DNA of 64,000 nucleotides from Porphyra umbilicalis (lineage: Eukaryota; Rhodophyta; Bangiophyceae; Bangiales; Bangiaceae). Both the position numbers and the translations under genes were made by a program. The DNA lies in the NCBI GenBank assembly GCA_002049455.2, contig KV918950.1, positions 62,001 to 126,000 of the forward strand, in the 5' to 3' direction. The stretch's first letter is position 1. Each line of letters opens with the position of its first letter. Under the pieces are notes generated by a model. That model searched no databases and was not told the DNA's origin. It saw only the letters and a list, made by a program, of their open reading frames with translations. Shown here one piece after another: positions 1-11,635 of this stretch.

Positions 1-600
1 CCGGCGGCGGAGGCGGCCGCGGTAAGCGGCGGTGACGGAGGCGGCCCAAGTGAGTGGTCAAGCCCCACCGCCAAGCCGGTGGCCGGAATCCCCCCCCCCC
101 CACTGGCAACACGAGCGTTAAGGGCACGATAAGTGGTGCGCCCTCACAGCTGGAAACGCCACCGCCTTCGTCCACAAGGTCGAGCGTCAGCGTTCGTCCA
201 CGAGGTCGAGCGTCAGCGGCGACGGTGACGACGATGGTGGCCTTCCGCGGTGGCGGTCGCCATGGCGGCAGCGGTGTGCGAGAACAACCCCGGCACGCTC
301 GGAGGGAGGGCCGACGCGGCGACCCTCGCGTGAAGGGGGCCGGTGGCGGCGTCCGACGCGACCAGGGGAGGGCGGCGTGCCCGTTGGACCGGAGAGGGGC
401 CGCGGGGGGGGGGTGGTGCCAGCGTCCCACCAGCAGTGTTGCCGGTCGACGGACGAGTGAAGAGAGAAGTGGGGGGGGCGAGGCCGAACGGCGACGAAGG
501 AGGGGGCGCGGAGGGGAGCTTGTGCCTAGGTGCCGCCAGCAATGTTGCCAGCCGTCGGTCGGGGGAGGAGGGGGGTGAGAGAGCCGAGGATGAACGGCAA
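1..600. repeat. GC-rich tract with short direct repeats
   Basis: Very G/C-rich sequence with several overlapping reading frames of low complexity and no recognisable protein. Two adjacent copies of a roughly 24-base unit (cgtccac-a/g-aggtcgagcgtcagcg) lie near 168-218. A weaker duplication is visible around 415-450 and 530-560 (both containing gtgcc..cagc..tgttgcc). Nothing here supports a gene. Confidence 0.45.
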
Positions 601-734
601 CCCCGCGGGCGGCCGGCCGTCCGGTTGGTGCTGCAAGCAACGACGGGCGCGACAGGAAAAGAGCAAGAGACCCGCTACGGACGCAGCCCACGGTCGCCAG
701 TCTCCTCTATCGATCACACGGCACACACCACAGA

Positions 735-1283
735 CTACTCCAACTCCTCCCCAGTGCCGCTCCCAACCGACCAGTCATCGTCATCCCCGTCCAGAACTTC
801 TTCGACATCGCTCCCCGCATGCCTCCAACTCTTGCGAGACGGCGCCAAACCGGCCCCCGCGCTCCCACGATCCCCCGACGCACCAGCCCCTGCCCCACAC
901 TCGCCCTCCCTCCCGTTCACAACTGGCGGTGTCACGACCGACGTCGCCACAGCGCAGTCGACGACGAGGTTGTGGATCCACTTGGCGATCATAGGCGAGA
1001 CGCTGACATTGGGGCTCTGCGTCCGCTTATAGCAAAGCTGCTCGGCGACATCCGCGGGGAAGACAGCCCCGCACGTCAAGGTCATCCCCGTCAGCACGTG
1101 GTCCTTGGCAGCCTCCACAAAGGCGGCCTCCATACCAGGGAAGTGCTGCGCGTTGGCGGAGCCGATGGCGCTATCAAACACGGTTTTCGACAAGTCCACT
1201 GGCGACCACAGATTGACAATAGAGTCGAGAACAATTACTGCCTTGTCGTAAAGAGCGCGCTGTCCAGCGCGTCACTCGAGATC
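735..1283 (-). CDS. Unrecognised coding-like fragment
   Basis: The minus frame is open from a TGA near 1283 to 735. Its first about 110 residues look like real protein: mixed hydrophobic/charged composition with segments such as LYDKAVIVLDSIVNLW and FVEAAKDHVLTGMTLTCGAV. The last third turns Gly/Ala-rich and then acidic (EELDGDDDD-like), as in low-complexity tails. There is no good ATG at the upstream end, so it would be an internal or 3' exon, or a decayed transposon fragment. I do not recognise the family. It abuts the inverted-repeat island at 1290-1830, which suggests it was cut by, or belongs to, a mobile element. Confidence 0.3.
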
Positions 1284-1289
1284 AGGCCT

Positions 1290-1830
1290 CACCAAGAGTA
1301 TTTCGTCAAGGGTATCACCCGAGTATTTTTTTCGGGTATATACTCGTACCCGTGAGATATTTCGACGCGTCGCCCATACTCATACTCGCGAATGGGGCGT
1401 GGCCAGATACTCGCAACATCGAATCACCAAGGGTATCCGAGAGTACTACTCGTATTCTCAATTCTGCAGAAGCCGATACCCTTGACAGCGTCCCGCAGTG
1501 CGGCGCCGTCACCACGTGAGCCGCCTGACAAATTAATACGTCACGAAATCTAAGAAATACGTCCCGAAATCAACAGCTAACTGCAGGATCTGGAATTTAG
1601 TTCCAGCGAAAGGTATACGCATACCCGCGCGAATATCAAAATTGGATACCGACAGCCCATAATGTCGCGGGTATATACCCTTGATACCCGCTCTGTCAGG
1701 TTTTGGAGATACTCATACTCGAACGGCTGAAAGTCCTTCGCACTGTCAGCAAATACTCAGTGGCTGGATCAGAGCCGAATACCGTACTCGTGGGCAAATC
1801 TGATACCCTTGGTGGGGCCTGCTCGAGATG
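1290..1830. repeat. AT-richer island of interlocked inverted repeats
   Basis: Composition drops clearly relative to the GC-rich flanks. GTCAAGGGTATC at 1305-1316 pairs with GATACCCTTGAC at 1475-1486. CACCAAGGGTATC at 1425-1437 pairs with GATACCCTTGGTG at 1802-1814. The two pairs overlap rather than nest. Shorter gggtata/tatacccg and actcgta motifs fill the space, including GGGTATATACCC near 1670. This could be overlapping ends of two non-autonomous elements; no target duplication was found. Confidence 0.5.
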
Positions 1831-2780
1831 GTCGGGTGTCGGAGGGGGGCCGGCGAGAGACAAGCCACTGCCGCCGCCGGCGGGCGCGGCGGCGGCGGGA
1901 CGGCCGCCGCCGCCACTGCCAGTATGACGCACAGTGGCCGCCGACCAGTCCGCCGTCATTTGCCGGACGGCCGCGGCGGCGCGCAGCGCCGCGGCGCGCA
2001 TGTCGCCCTCCTGCTGCGACACCATGCGCGCAGCCACCAGGGTGACCCCGCCGTCTCTCCCCGCCCGGAATGAGGCGGTCACAAGTGAAGTGCCCGAAGC
2101 TGGCCCGCCCCTCCGACCCCTGCCGGCTGCGGCCACCTGCCCCCCCCGCGCGCGGCCGTCGTCTCGGCCCCCGCCACAACGCCAGAAGCCGGCGGCGCCG
2201 TCGCCGAGGCGACCGACCCGGCCCGACCACCACGTGCCACCTGCGTCGCCGGCGTCCCCGAGGTGGCTGCGACCATGGCGGCCCCGACAGCCGACATCCC
2301 CGGCTCGGCCAGAGCCGCCGTGACGCTATCGAAATGACGCCGGTTGTCGACTGCAATCGTGGACGCCGGGATGGAATTGGCACGCATGACGTCCGCCGCC
2401 CCGGTGGCCGACAAACCAGTTTGAAATAAATTATTCCGAAGCAGCTCCGCGTTGCTAGCGGAGCGCTGCCGCTCGCGCCACGACGCCCAGCACTTGTCGT
2501 GGTACACTTTGACCCACTCTTTGACACACTGGTCGTCGTCGATCGGGCACACAAAGTCGGAGCCGCCAAGCTCGGGCGCCGACCGCCGGCGACACGGCAG
2601 CTTGCGGTTGCCAGTGCGCACGTAGAGGGCGTCGGTGATCACGAGTGTACGGACATGGTGCCCCACCTGCTTGCAAGTCGTGCGCTTCTCAGCGTGCGCG
2701 CAGCCCTGCGATGTACGCGTCTCGTCATCATAAAAAGAAGAGTCGGGGGGTAGTCTGTGGAAGCAGGGGAACACCTTCAT
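1770..2780 (-). CDS. Unrecognised protein, probably frame-broken
   Basis: An ATG at 2780 opens a 233-codon minus frame. Its first about 150 residues look genuinely coding, with cysteines that could bind metal (a CPIDDDQC...HDKC pattern near residues 85-105) and several amphipathic stretches. It then becomes Ala/Gly-rich. A second minus frame (2136-1770) carries a helical segment rich in Ala, Arg and Gln (around MVSQQEGDMRAAALRAAA) that looks like its continuation, implying a frameshift or an intron near 2100. I do not recognise the family; a transposon-encoded accessory protein is possible. Confidence is in coding character, not function. Confidence 0.35.
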
Positions 2781-4240
2781 CTCTCAGGAGCGGGCATCGT
2801 GCCCGCCCTCGCGCAACTCCCCGTCGTCCCCCCACCCCATATCGAAGCCGCACATGGCACAGCGACCCATCATGTCGACAGGCCGTCCGTGGGTTGGTGG
2901 TAGGGATTCTTAGTGGTGCGGGTGGGCAGAATTGCGGAAGAGGATGGGGAAATGGGGAGAAGAGCGGCGCCTGGAGAAGAAAACGCCCACAGTGCTAAAT
3001 GTGTGGCGTGCTGACTTAGGCACATTCTGGATCCACCGTGGTGTCCTGACGGGTGCTGATTCTGGATGTGCTGATTCTGCATCCACCGTTGACATCTCAG
3101 CCGGAATTCCAGTGATTTCTCGCTTCTAAGATCGCCGGCCAAAGATCGTTTCCGGAACGACCTGCAATTCCAGGTCTTGAAGGGGGTAAAATATGAAAAA
3201 GGAGAAGGGTCTTGCTAAACTTCCACCGACCTTTTTCCGAAAACTCACCGTTTGACCGGCCTCACGGAAAAAAGCGATGGCCCACCGCTGATTTGACCGG
3301 GAGATCGTCTCTCTCAAGACACACTGGAGCCCTCCAGCAGCCAATAGAATGCGACTTAACAGATTCGTTGCCGGGGGATCCCGCACCGGACGGGCGTCTG
3401 CCGGCGACTCGGCTCGTTTGCACCCGAGAAGCTAAGACTTGCACGTGGGACACGCACGCACGTTGTCAAGCACGATGCCGAATTTTTCGGCCCAGCGCCC
3501 AGATGTTTCCATCGCTAATCGGCCTTAAAGCAGCCGACACGTCCCCAGGCACTCAGATCGCATGGTCCGATTAGGGGCGTGCTGAGGCGGCGAGCACGAT
3601 GCGTTGCACGATGCCGAAACAGGGGGTCAGATTCAGCGTATTTGAGCTGATGTCAGGACCTGGCCCACTCGGCTGGGGCAGAGGGGCACCGACATGATCG
3701 TCCAACGCGATTCCGCGGCCGCGCCCACGCGATGGGCACAAAATGTCCGTGCATGCGAACTTGGGAGCGCCACTTCTGTCAGAATTCGTTCGCTTCGTCC
3801 ACATCGTACCCCTCTCCAAGGGGTTTTTGCGGGGGGTCATCGTGCAACGGATGAGCGGTGTGTCCATTTTTGGGGGAAGTGCCATAGCGGCCGTGTACGG
3901 TCCGTGGGATTCTGCGGGCGTTGATTGACCGCGCGATCTTGGCGGCTGGGGTGGGGAATGATGTGCCACAGTCGATCGCGACCCACTCGCCCGCCCAATC
4001 TTGCCTTTGGCGCGTCTGACCCTTTGACGGCCGCCGAGAAGCGCGGCATGCGGGTTGTCGGCAACCCCCGCTGACGGCGTGCGGGCGGCGGGCGAGCGGG
4101 CATCCCATCCCCCTCCCATCCCCCCCTCCCTCTCCCACTTTCCCCCCCAACCTGCCGTCTCGCCTCCCCCCCCAGGCCACCCCGTTCTCCACTTGGGCGC
4201 CACAGCGCTGGTCGTTGGCGCGGCCACTCATCATGGCCTC
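2781..4240. other. No recognisable feature
   Basis: Moderate to high GC intergenic-type DNA. A short imperfect direct repeat (gctgattctg-g/c-at) lies near 3054-3090. The frames through 3571-4300 are low-complexity Pro/Gly/Arg-rich on one strand and look like composition shadows. Confidence 0.4.
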
Positions 4241-4896
4241 TCCTGCTGTACGGCTGCTGGCAGCACGCACTATATCCCTGCTTGCCTGCGCCATTGGCAG
4301 CCATCGGCTACAGCCTACGGACCAGAAGCACCTCGAAGGCCATTTTGCATCATCTCGAGGCTCTGGCGTCGGATACGAGCCGCGTCAGCTGGCACTTGCA
4401 TGCTTTCGGGCACGGCCGCGACGGTAAAATGTTCTACATACCCATCCACGAGTCCAAGCGCTTGAATCAGAACCCCGCTTCCCATGAAATCAACATGGCC
4501 TATCATTACGTGCACTCGCTGCGGGCGATGACGGCGGGCGCGCGTGCGGTGCCAACACGGGTGGCGTGCTGCTAGACCCGCATGGAGGAGCGACGAAGAT
4601 GAGTGGCGCCCAAGATAGGACCGGTGCACGTATTCCTGACGACGCTGAAGGAGGCGGCAGCGGCGGGGTAGGTGCTCGTGGGAAAGGTGCTGCTGGTGGA
4701 GGGGGTGGTGCCGGAGGGGGGGTGATGTTGGTGGAAGGGGTGGCTCTACCGGTGGTGCGACTGTCGGAGGAGCATCGGCGGGAGGGAACGGGCAGGGCTG
4801 GAGCGGCAGCTGTGGCGAAGGGGCGGACGCGGGAAGTGGGGAGGATCCCGGTGAGGCAATGAAGGAAGCGTACTGGGATGCTCTTGCGATTATTGA

Positions 4897-5589
4897 GCTA
4901 GTGGCTCTGGACAAGGAGGAGCTGGAAATGTCTTTCGTTCAACAGTATCCTCCACCCCGCCTGCCATTCACTTCCCCTCTGCGCTTGCGACGCCTTTGCT
5001 CGGTGCGCTCCTCAAGGACACAGGCGCCCCCAACCAAATTCTTTTTGATGTCTTCTCCCGGGGACAGAGCACCGTCAGGCGAGGCGGCTCGCTCCAGGCC
5101 GCGCGGCACCGCTTGCCATGGTGGCCGCAGCGGGCGAGCGTCAACGGGCAGCCGGTCAAGCTGTGGCCGATCACTGTGCTGATGGACGCCAAGATGGCGC
5201 TACCCGTCGACCGCATGGTTCGCAAGGGGGAGGGAGGCGTCCCTGTCTTTATCGAGGAGTATGACCCGCCGGTGCGGGCACGCGGACGGATGCGCATGGC
5301 GTGCCTGCATTTGTTCGTTGACAAGGACCCCGTGGCAATGCGCGCCTTTATGAATCACGTGCGCGAGGTCGCGAAAAGTGACGCCCTCAAGGCGAGCGCC
5401 AGGTCAGCCGTAGTTGCACCAGGCTCGGCTGGCGAGTCGTTGACGGCGCCGCGGCGTTCTACCACCGTCACTTCCGGAGTTCTGCGCGGCGCGGCTGGAC
5501 GCGCTGCTCCGAAAATTGCGCTGAGCCCGGCGCTCATGGCCAGTCGCTCAGCGGAACCCTTTCTCGAGACGCGGTCTTTTTCGGGCTGA
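4897..5589 (+). CDS. Unrecognised coding-like frame
   Basis: This plus frame is open from 4897 to a TGA at 5587-5589. From about 4970 on it reads like a folded protein: ATPLLGALLKDTGAPNQIL, then PVKLWPITVLMDAKMALPVD, then RMACLHLFVDKDPVAMRAFM, ending in an Ala/Ser/Arg-rich tail. No ATG precedes the good part, so an upstream exon is likely; short plus frames at 4282-4575 and from the ATG at 4859 are candidates. The stretch around 5290-5390 resembles, by eye, a minus-strand stretch at 31,560-31,750 (compare RMACLHLFVDKDPVAMRAF with DMPIAFSCTISSAAVRRVFF), suggesting one transposon protein family. Function unknown. Confidence 0.35.
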   Translation, partial: ASGSGQGGAGNVFRSTVSSTPPAIHFPSALATPLLGALLKDTGAPNQILFDVFSRGQSTVRRGGSLQAARHRLPWWPQRASVNGQPVKLWPITVLMDAKMALPVDRMVRKGEGGVPVFIEEYDPPVRARGRMRMACLHLFVDKDPVAMRAFMNHVREVAKSDALKASARSAVVAPGSAGESLTAPRRSTTVTSGVLRGAAGRAAPKIALSPALMASRSAEPFLETRSFSG

Positions 5590-7700
5590 TGCGAGCAGCA
5601 CGCCTTCTAGGAAAAGGAGGCGACGGACGCGGTATTACTGTGGGTAACTCACTTATTTTCCCTCTGTTCAGTGTCTCTTGACTGCAGGCCACTTGGGCAT
5701 ATATCAAGTGCCCTGTTTTTCTTTATTATCGTTGTCCATTTCCTTTAGTACAAGCAGTCTGCTTGCAGCCGGAAACTTGACGCTTTGCAAATCCGTGGTC
5801 ACTCTGAGCGTCCAAGAAGAACAATCAAGAAACAGAGAAGAGGCAAGCGACAGGGAGCCGCCGCACATTGCAACACAAAAACTATGTATGGTGAAGGAGA
5901 CCAATGCAAAAAACAAGGACAGAAAACTCATAGATGGAGCACGCACTGTACAGGGCAGCGCTGGCGCTACAGAAACAGAGGATGGCCCTGCAGCATCACG
6001 TCATGCTGCCCGTCCTTCCCCATTACATGTTCTTCACAGGGCTCCAGCTCGGCCGTCGTGCACTCCACCCAAAACGTGTCCGCAATGCGCGCCGCGCTCC
6101 GCTGGCACGTTACTAGCACAGAGCCGCGCAGGTAGTCGTGGACGATCATCTTGTTCACCATGAGTTTGACGAGGCGTTGCGGGAAAAGCACGCGCCGGAT
6201 TGCAGGTCATACAGGTGGCACCGCGCATCGTCCCGCCACCTCCAAGATGAGCTCCAGTGGTAGACGGAGAACAGCAGCTCGGCCATGCACTATAAAGACT
6301 TGCCCAAGATGGACACGGTTTCTTCCTCTAGACACCGGGGCACATGTCGGCCGGCATACGCGGGAGAATCGATGTGCACCATAGGACGTGACGACACAGC
6401 AGCGAGAGGTAGCGAAGGGGCGGCTGCGGGAAGCCGATGCGCCGGTCCGGTCGCTGGACCGGCAGCTCCCGCCTCAACGGATGCGCTCCGCCAGTTGGCG
6501 ACCCAACCGGGTTCCAAACGTGTGACGAAGGTCATGGTCGAGGAGGTCGGCGCGCCGCGCCGCAGCAATCGGTTAAAAAGTAGAGGTAAGGGAAGATAGC
6601 AAACGTGGGTGTGGCGGGTGAAGACACAAGGACGGCGCGTGAGGGGCTGCCCAATAAAAGCACAGAGGGTGGCTCAATGCGGGTGGTGGGTACTCGAGCA
6701 GAACCTCGTCCGGCGTTGGCGGAGATGGAGCCGGGGGTGCGGTGGCGGGCGGGCCTCCGAACACAGCCGTTGGGCGTCGCACCCTAACAGAAGAAAACAG
6801 GCGGGCAGAGCTCGCGGGCGAAAACCGCCTGCAGGGTCGCCATGTGCCAGTCGAGACGAAGAAGAAAAGGCGGTCAACGAGTGAGAACCGTTTGGGTTAC
6901 CATTAGCGAACGCTCAAACTCAGTGGACTTCATTAAATCGACATCAAGTTTTCGACGTTTGCGTTAAGTACTGTCGTACGACTTGTAGATTCTTGGAAAG
7001 ACAACTTTGAGAGCACCGCAAGGCAAGAGCACCACCACCTTCGCACGTATCCAACCGAGGCCTCTGAAGGAGCGTGTGGTTGCCCGGACGCTAGGTTCTC
7101 CGACGGACCGCCGCTGTCAGCCGAGTGCTCACTGCAACGGATTTTGCCCCCCACCCAGCTGGCCTGCAGGTCGAGTGCCGATCCTGTGTGCTGCAGGTGG
7201 CCTCTTGCAGGGGCCCCCAATACACTGGACCAATCATCTCCAGCAGATGACTCAGCGGGCTCCACAGGGGGGGGTGCTGCCCAGAAGCCCAGCAGCCTCC
7301 CTCCTCGCATCGGGCCAGAGGTGTGCCGGGGCCGATCCGCCGCTTCGCCTCACTGGGCGCTGCACCGTCGGCGCTGCCTTTCCAGGTGCGCTTCTCAGGC
7401 AGTCTACCCGTGGACTGCTGGGGCTGAGCCTCAGTTCCTGCCACCCGCCAAGTTCCTTCCCATTTTTGTCCCCCACTTCTGACCTGCTTCACCGTTGGGG
7501 TTGTGCGCCCTGCTGCTGGCCTAGTCCCGCACGGCTGACGGCCTGTCGTCGTCGCCGTGTTGTTCCCGTGCGCGGCACCCCGCTGGCCACAACCCCCGCC
7601 TCACTTCGAGCCCACACGAAGGGGGCGTGGAGGCGTCGTCCGTGTCTTCTCCTTGCGGTGCCGCTACCGTCGCCCCCCCCCCCCCGCCGGCTGACTAGCC
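5590..7700. other. No firm feature; one weak coding-like fragment
   Basis: A minus frame at 6191-5967 (MVNKMIVHDYLRGSVLVTCQ..., about 74 codons) has plausible composition but no recognised homology and no boundaries. The rest carries only compositional shadows; 7,000-7,700 is Pro/Ser/Arg-rich in all frames, with a C14-15 run near 7674-7688. Confidence 0.3.
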
Positions 7701-9245
7701 GTGGGGCGCGTGGTCATCCCGGATCCCTCTGCGCCAGCGGCTTTCGCAGGCTCGCTGCTTGGTGGCCACTGGCTGTGCGCGACTCCTTCCTCCCGTCGGA
7801 CGTCGCCCCTCTCTCCTTGCTACCCTCTTCGAGTACACTGCTCTCACATGCCACCACGGCGGGTGTCCGGCCCGGCAGCGCCGGCCGCCGGCGCCTACGT
7901 GTGCGTGTGCATCCGCGACCTCTTTGGGGAGGACGTCGACCCAGACGTTTTGACGGACAAGTAGCGCAAGGTGCGCCGCTCCTTCTTGGCGATGCTCGCG
8001 GAGCCGATTATGAACATCTTTGCGGGGCAGGATGTCCGCCGCGTCGAGCGTCTTGCTCACGCTCTCATGACGGGGCTGCCAAGCTCGGAGTGGGGCTACC
8101 TGCTGGCGGAGCTGCGCGGTGTTGTCTTCTTGTGGCAGTTCTTGGTGCTGATGCGCCCGCAGTTGAACGACTTGCCCCTGATGGCTCGCGCCGTCGGGGA
8201 GCTCCTCTACTTCTGCACAACTGTCGACGATGAGGCGATGAAGCTGCGGGACGCCAAGGCGACGGCGGATGCGCTGCAGTTCCAGGCCGATTGGGAAGTG
8301 AACAACGCCGGCAAGTACACCGAGTGGCTGGCGACGCACGGCATCCACCCCGCCGAGACGACCATCAAGGGTCATCCGCAGTCGGAGGCGCGGCTAGTTG
8401 AGCAAGACAACGAGGTGCGGACCGGCCAGGCGTGGCTCGCTCGCCCGTGCTTGCGGCCGGTCATCGGGAACAGCAGGGCCGCCAAAGCCAACGCCACCCG
8501 CGCGCGCTCAAAGCGCAAGGGCAACGATTCGTGTACTTGGCCCCGCAAGAGGGTCGAGACGACCAAGGACAAGGAGAAGTCGTGAAAGGAGGACGACTGT
8601 CGCCACGCCTTTCCAACGCAGAAGCTGTACGCGCCGGTCGTGATGACGTTTTTGTGCGGCTGCGGCTACGTCGCGGGGTTTGAGCTGCTTCGCGAGGTCG
8701 AAAGCCCCGCCCACGTGCTGGCGGCGCTCGTGCCGCGGTTCAAGGTGATGCCCAAGTTCGTGTACTTTGACACGGCCTGTCAGGCACAGCGCAATGCGCT
8801 GCGGCGGGTGCCGTGGCTGCTGCACAAGACCTACACCGCCTGGCTCATCGACCGGGTGAACCACAACTGCTCGCCCGTGTTCAACGCAGACCACTACACG
8901 ACCGTCTCCCGCGGGCACGACACGTCGGGGGCCGAGCGCCAGCACTCAATCAATACGAAGAGCAAAAACTCCTTCTCCTACATGCGACAGCAGTGGTTTA
9001 TCGTTCGCTCGCGTTACATGGCGGCGCACAACAGGATCCGTCTCGCGCAGAGGCGGCACTTCATCAAGCTCGCGTATGACGGCAACCACGGCAGGCGACG
9101 CAAGGTCGCCGCCGAGATCCAGCACCGGCCTGTGAAGCCCTTCTTCCTCGAGTTTATTGTAAACCACTGTGAGCGCCTGTATTGCGGGTGCCGAGACGGG
9201 ATGGGAGAGGGGGGGAGGGTGCCCGGATTGGTGCGCAAAGAGTAG
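7701..9245 (+). pseudogene. KDZ-like DNA transposase, two in-frame stops
   Basis: One plus frame runs 7701-9245 but is broken by TAG at 7962-7964 and TGA at 8583-8585. The C-terminal third has the layout expected of a KDZ (Kyakuja-Dileera-Zisupton) transposase: CGCGYVAGFELLREVESP, then KFVYFDTACQAQ (catalytic-type Asp), R-x-P, LIDRVNHNCSPVFNADHY, then TSGAERQHS (catalytic-type Glu) and a helical FIVRSRYMAAHNRIRLA segment. The middle part (7971-8585) is helical, with LPSSEWGYLLAELRGVVFLW, and ends in a basic stretch. The N-terminus may start at the ATG at 7848 or in an upstream exon. Assignment to KDZ is by motif order read by eye; the break pattern marks a dead copy. No terminal repeats were found. 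Confidence 0.5.
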
Positions 9246-10619
9246 AATGTGGCGGTGTGTCTTGAACCGTAAGAGAGCAGCAGCCAATCCGCCTTAGTGT
9301 TTCTCATTTGACTTCGTCACTCCATGATGGATCTGTTCGTTGAAGGTGAAGACGTTGGCCTGTTGCGCTTGAGCTGGACATGAAAAGTATAGGACCTTGG
9401 TCATCGCCGGGTCCATTTGGGTACGTTGCCTTAAAGGCGGGTCTAGCCAATTGGAGCCTCCACAAGTGTTGTATCAGGCTCTCAAGCAACTCATAGTCAG
9501 CATCCAAAAAAATGATCCCAGGGAGTGTGTTCTTGTTCTGTTGCGCAAAGGACCCTCTCGCTCACGTGAGAGAGAGCGCCCAGCAGCCTACCGCATACGG
9601 TATGAATACTGTGCTCCAGAGCACTGTGTCGGCACACTGGGTGTTGGTGGAGGACAAAACCGACGTGCTTATGTGATCAGAAAACACAGGCAATGAGCAT
9701 CAGCGAAACACACTGGGCTGCGCCGCTTGTGGATGCTTTGGTATGGGTTGGGCGGATATACAGGCACGATTTTGCTACCCCTCACAAAACGTAGCGCGCG
9801 AGCGACTCATCCTTTGCCGCAAATACAGGAAGGACACAGCGTGAGCACTGAGATATCAGACAGGCCGGGTGTAAATGATGGGGTCCAAGGCGCAGCATCC
9901 ATTGCGACGCACAGCGCGCGGGCACGGCAGATAGTGGTGGACGGTTGGGGTCTGGCGAAGGCCCTGCAGCAGCCGAACAGTGATGGCGTTTACGCATCAG
10001 CCATCACCGGGGCAACGTATTGGCCTGACCCCCCGCTTCTAAGACCGCGCCGTTGACAGGGTTGTCAGAGATTATGGCGACGAGTTCGTGGACGGAGCGG
10101 GCCACGAAAACCGTGCCTCTCCAGTACCTCTCTGCCGCAAAGAATCTGTGAGCACATGGTGCTTCGCGAGAGAGTCCAGACTGCGAACGGCCTGTGCTCT
10201 TCTCTTAAGACAGCCTCGCCGATAAGCGGCTTGCGTCCCTCTTGACACCCCTCTTCTCATCCATTTTGGTACGTTTCAGGAGACAGAGGGTATGGCGGGT
10301 GAAGAGTACACGTCCCTGGTTGCGGGTGGATAGTGTCTCCGCGTTATTGCTGTCCATATGAAGGGGGGCGAAAGGGTCCGGCACAGCAGCGGATGAAGAG
10401 TGAGAACGCCTGTCCAGGCGATGCATATGGCACCCCCCTGGGCAGGGCTGATCAGGGCCTTCCCATCACTGCTTCCCAGCGGAATCGTTGGACGCAGGAC
10501 AGCGTCCCAAGATACGGCCGTTGGATGCCAGGCAACATTTTGCTGCAACCAAGCAGGCGTCGATGATCAATATCCTTTGCGGATTTGTGTGCAATTGTCC
10601 AATTTGGTGGCCCAACTAT
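9246..10619. other. No recognisable feature
   Basis: Moderate-GC sequence after the transposase remnant. Short frames on both strands show no family resemblance, and no terminal repeats were seen other than the hAT element starting at 10,628. Confidence 0.4.
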
Positions 10620-10627
10620 CATCTTGA

Positions 10628-11627
10628 TAGGGTTGTGCAACACGCCCGCGGCGTGCTAAATTGCACGCCTGGGGCGTGCAATTTCACGTGTTTTGGGCGT
10701 GTCACGCCCTGCACGCCCAGAATTTTTGGGGCGTGATTGGGGCGTGCTTGAAAAAAAGTACATAATTTCAAATGCGCTCTTGGTGCGTCAGTCCACCGAA
10801 TATTTTTCGGTGCTGTTCCGTGCCACCTTCGTTGCTTTTTCAGGGCGCGGTGTCTTACAGCTCCGTCGAGCGTCCACAAAAAAAAGGTGCTCGACGCTAT
10901 GAGGCGTGGGGACAATTTTTTCGTCGTGTGCCCACAAACAAGGTGCTCGACGCCATGATGCGCAGGCGCCATCTGTGCGGGATGGGCACAGCAACAGCCA
11001 CCTGCTGTCATCAGCCAGGGAGGACGCAGAGAGGCTCCTCGACACGGGCGTCAATGAGGACGTTGAATGCGACGCATCGCGCGCCAGCCACGACCAGGCC
11101 GACGGCAGTGATTGAGGGGGCGCCGGCGGCGAGCTACGCGCCTCCTGAACGAGGAGGTCGCCCGATGCGCCACGGCTGGCGCCGGCGTCCCTGGACAGGA
11201 CGTTGGTCGTCCCGGCGACGAGGACGCCCCCGCGGTCATGACCAAGATTGATTTGATGACCATCTGCTCTGGCTTTGTGCGCGGTGAGATGGGTGGGACT
11301 GCGGGCGGTGGGGCGGCCGGTGGAGGCAAGGCGAGCCGACGTCCCGTGATGCTACAAAGTATCTTTGAGGCAGAGTGGTAGAGGCCAAGAGAGTGTATCG
11401 CATGGAGCTGTTTCCTCCATGTCTTCTGGCATTTTTGTGGTCCTTAGAACCATCCGAACTGCAAGAATATTGGGCACTTTGAATCGCCTATCAAGTAAGT
11501 GTCAAAACATGGGGGCTACATTAGGGGCGTGAGAGGGGCGTGCCAATGTTGGGGGCGTGCAGAAGGGCGTGATTAGGCGTGCATCGCCCACCCCGCCACC
11601 CAAAAAGGGGCGTGATGCACAACCCTA
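10628..11627. mobile_element. Non-autonomous hAT element, 1,000 bp
   Basis: The 5' end TAGGGTTGTGCAACACGCC and the inverted 3' end TAGGGTTGTGCATCACGCC differ at one position. Both sides are flanked by the same 8-bp target duplication CATCTTGA (10620-10627 and 11628-11635), the hallmark of hAT elements. Both subterminal regions are crowded with GGGCGTG/CACGCCC motifs in both orientations, as expected of transposase binding sites. The interior has short basic frames but no hAT dimerisation domain or BED finger I can recognise, so it is probably mobilised in trans. The exact target duplication implies a fairly recent insertion. Confidence 0.85.
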
Positions 11628-11635
11628 CATCTTGA

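Noticed and set aside
7007-8233. 408-codon plus frame overlapping the KDZ-like gene
   Set aside because: Ser/Pro/Arg-rich shadow of the real frame, with no motif of its own.
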